Shown here one piece after another: positions 21,796 through 22,011 of a stretch of 22,011 nt of DNA. The DNA is from CAKSQF01 sp051867925. Lineage in GTDB: Bacteria > Bacillota > Clostridia > Oscillospirales > CAG-272. The notes under the pieces are model-generated. The model worked only from the letters and a program-made list of their open reading frames with translations, was not told the DNA's origin and searched no databases. Position 1 is the stretch's first letter. Every line of letters begins with the position of its first letter. The translations under genes were made by a program, and so were the position numbers. The DNA lies in contig JBJDZI010000022.1 of assembly GCA_051867925.1 (NCBI GenBank), positions 1 through 22,011 of the forward strand, read 5' to 3'.

Positions 21796-22011
21796 GGGGC
21801 TCTGCCCCGGAGCAGGGCGTAGCCCTGCTCCCACCCCGCCAAGAACCTTTTTGAAAAAAGGTTCTTGAAATTTCCAAAAAAGGCGGCAAATACTTGCCGC
21901 CTCAGTTTGTCGAAAAAGTCTTTCAGAAAATCGAGAGGAGGGCGAAACCATCTCAAACGCCGAAGTTTTCGCCCTCCTCTCGAGCTCTCCACCCACTTCC
22001 TTGGCTGGCGG
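21796..22011 (+). repeat. Modular hairpin repeat, copy 5 (cut by window edge)
   Basis: Starts 15 nt after the protease stop. GGGGC/GCCCC (21796-21808); GGAGCAGGGC/GCCCTGCTCC with loop GTA (21809-21831); CAAGAACCTTTTT/AAAAAGGTTCTTG (21840-21867, perfect 13 bp); AGGCGGCAA/TTGCCGCCT (21881-21902); TTTGTCGAAAAAG; then the long-stem module in reverse orientation (21931-21983). The reverse complement of the CCGCCAGCCAAGGAAGTGGG flank follows, to the window end. No gene lies in it. Confidence 0.88.
21931..21983 (-). repeat. Long-stem module with conserved loop, copy C (reverse orientation)
   Basis: Arms 21931-21948 and 21965-21983 pair over 18 bp with one bulge, an A of the minus strand, at the same place as in copies A and B. 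Minus-strand loop TTCGGCGTTTGAGATG (21964-21949). The most regular of the three copies. Confidence 0.88.

Overview
The window looks like chromosome of a Gram-positive Clostridia-type gut bacterium, most likely Oscillospirales/Ruminococcaceae. This is inferred from several things: lipobox lipoproteins with Bacillota-type signals, strong AGGAGG ribosome sites, consensus TTGACA/TATAAT promoters, the hisS-aspS and miaB-YlbF gene orders, cysteine-rich HHWS-type lipoproteins, a DNRLRE/RICIN surface protein, and coding GC that is mostly above 50%. No species is claimed. No rRNA, tRNA, CRISPR array, transposase or phage gene was seen.

Layout. (1) 150-3490, minus strand: hisS then aspS, translation housekeeping, with no T-box in front of hisS. 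(2) 3632-9805, minus strand: an accessory block with a 1201-residue secreted putative zinc metalloprotease (DNRLRE, Big2 and RICIN domains, HExxH), a lipoprotein 12 nt behind it, and two small multi-pass membrane proteins of unknown function. Its middle part is clearly AT-rich. (3) 10229-12371, plus strand: miaB and a YlbF/YmcA-family protein, separated by four 68-bp tandem repeats. (4) 12551-16274, minus strand: two secreted lipoproteins, one of unknown function and one an endonuclease/exonuclease/phosphatase-fold enzyme with discoidin-like domains. (5) 16675-20307: divergent pncB (minus) and nadE (plus), two enzymes of NAD synthesis from nicotinate. The 258-bp gap between them holds two near-consensus promoters that point at each other. 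(6) 20461-21780, plus: an HtrA/trypsin-like lipoprotein with a short collagen-like stretch.

The strongest non-coding signal is a family of modular hairpin repeats in five intergenic places (start of window, 1.97-2.17 kb, 12.4 kb, 16.4-16.6 kb, 21.8 kb to the end). One module occurs three times: a long stem with compensatory base changes, a bulged A at the same place in each copy, and a 16-nt loop that is identical except for one base. This behaves like a mobile or structurally selected DNA/RNA element, and no protein that could move it is encoded here.

Other points of note are a G5-A-G5-C-G5-T-G4 quadruplex motif that ends exactly at a stop codon, ribosome sites of both NAD genes lying in the loops of small hairpins, and a palindrome over the -10 box of the metalloprotease promoter.
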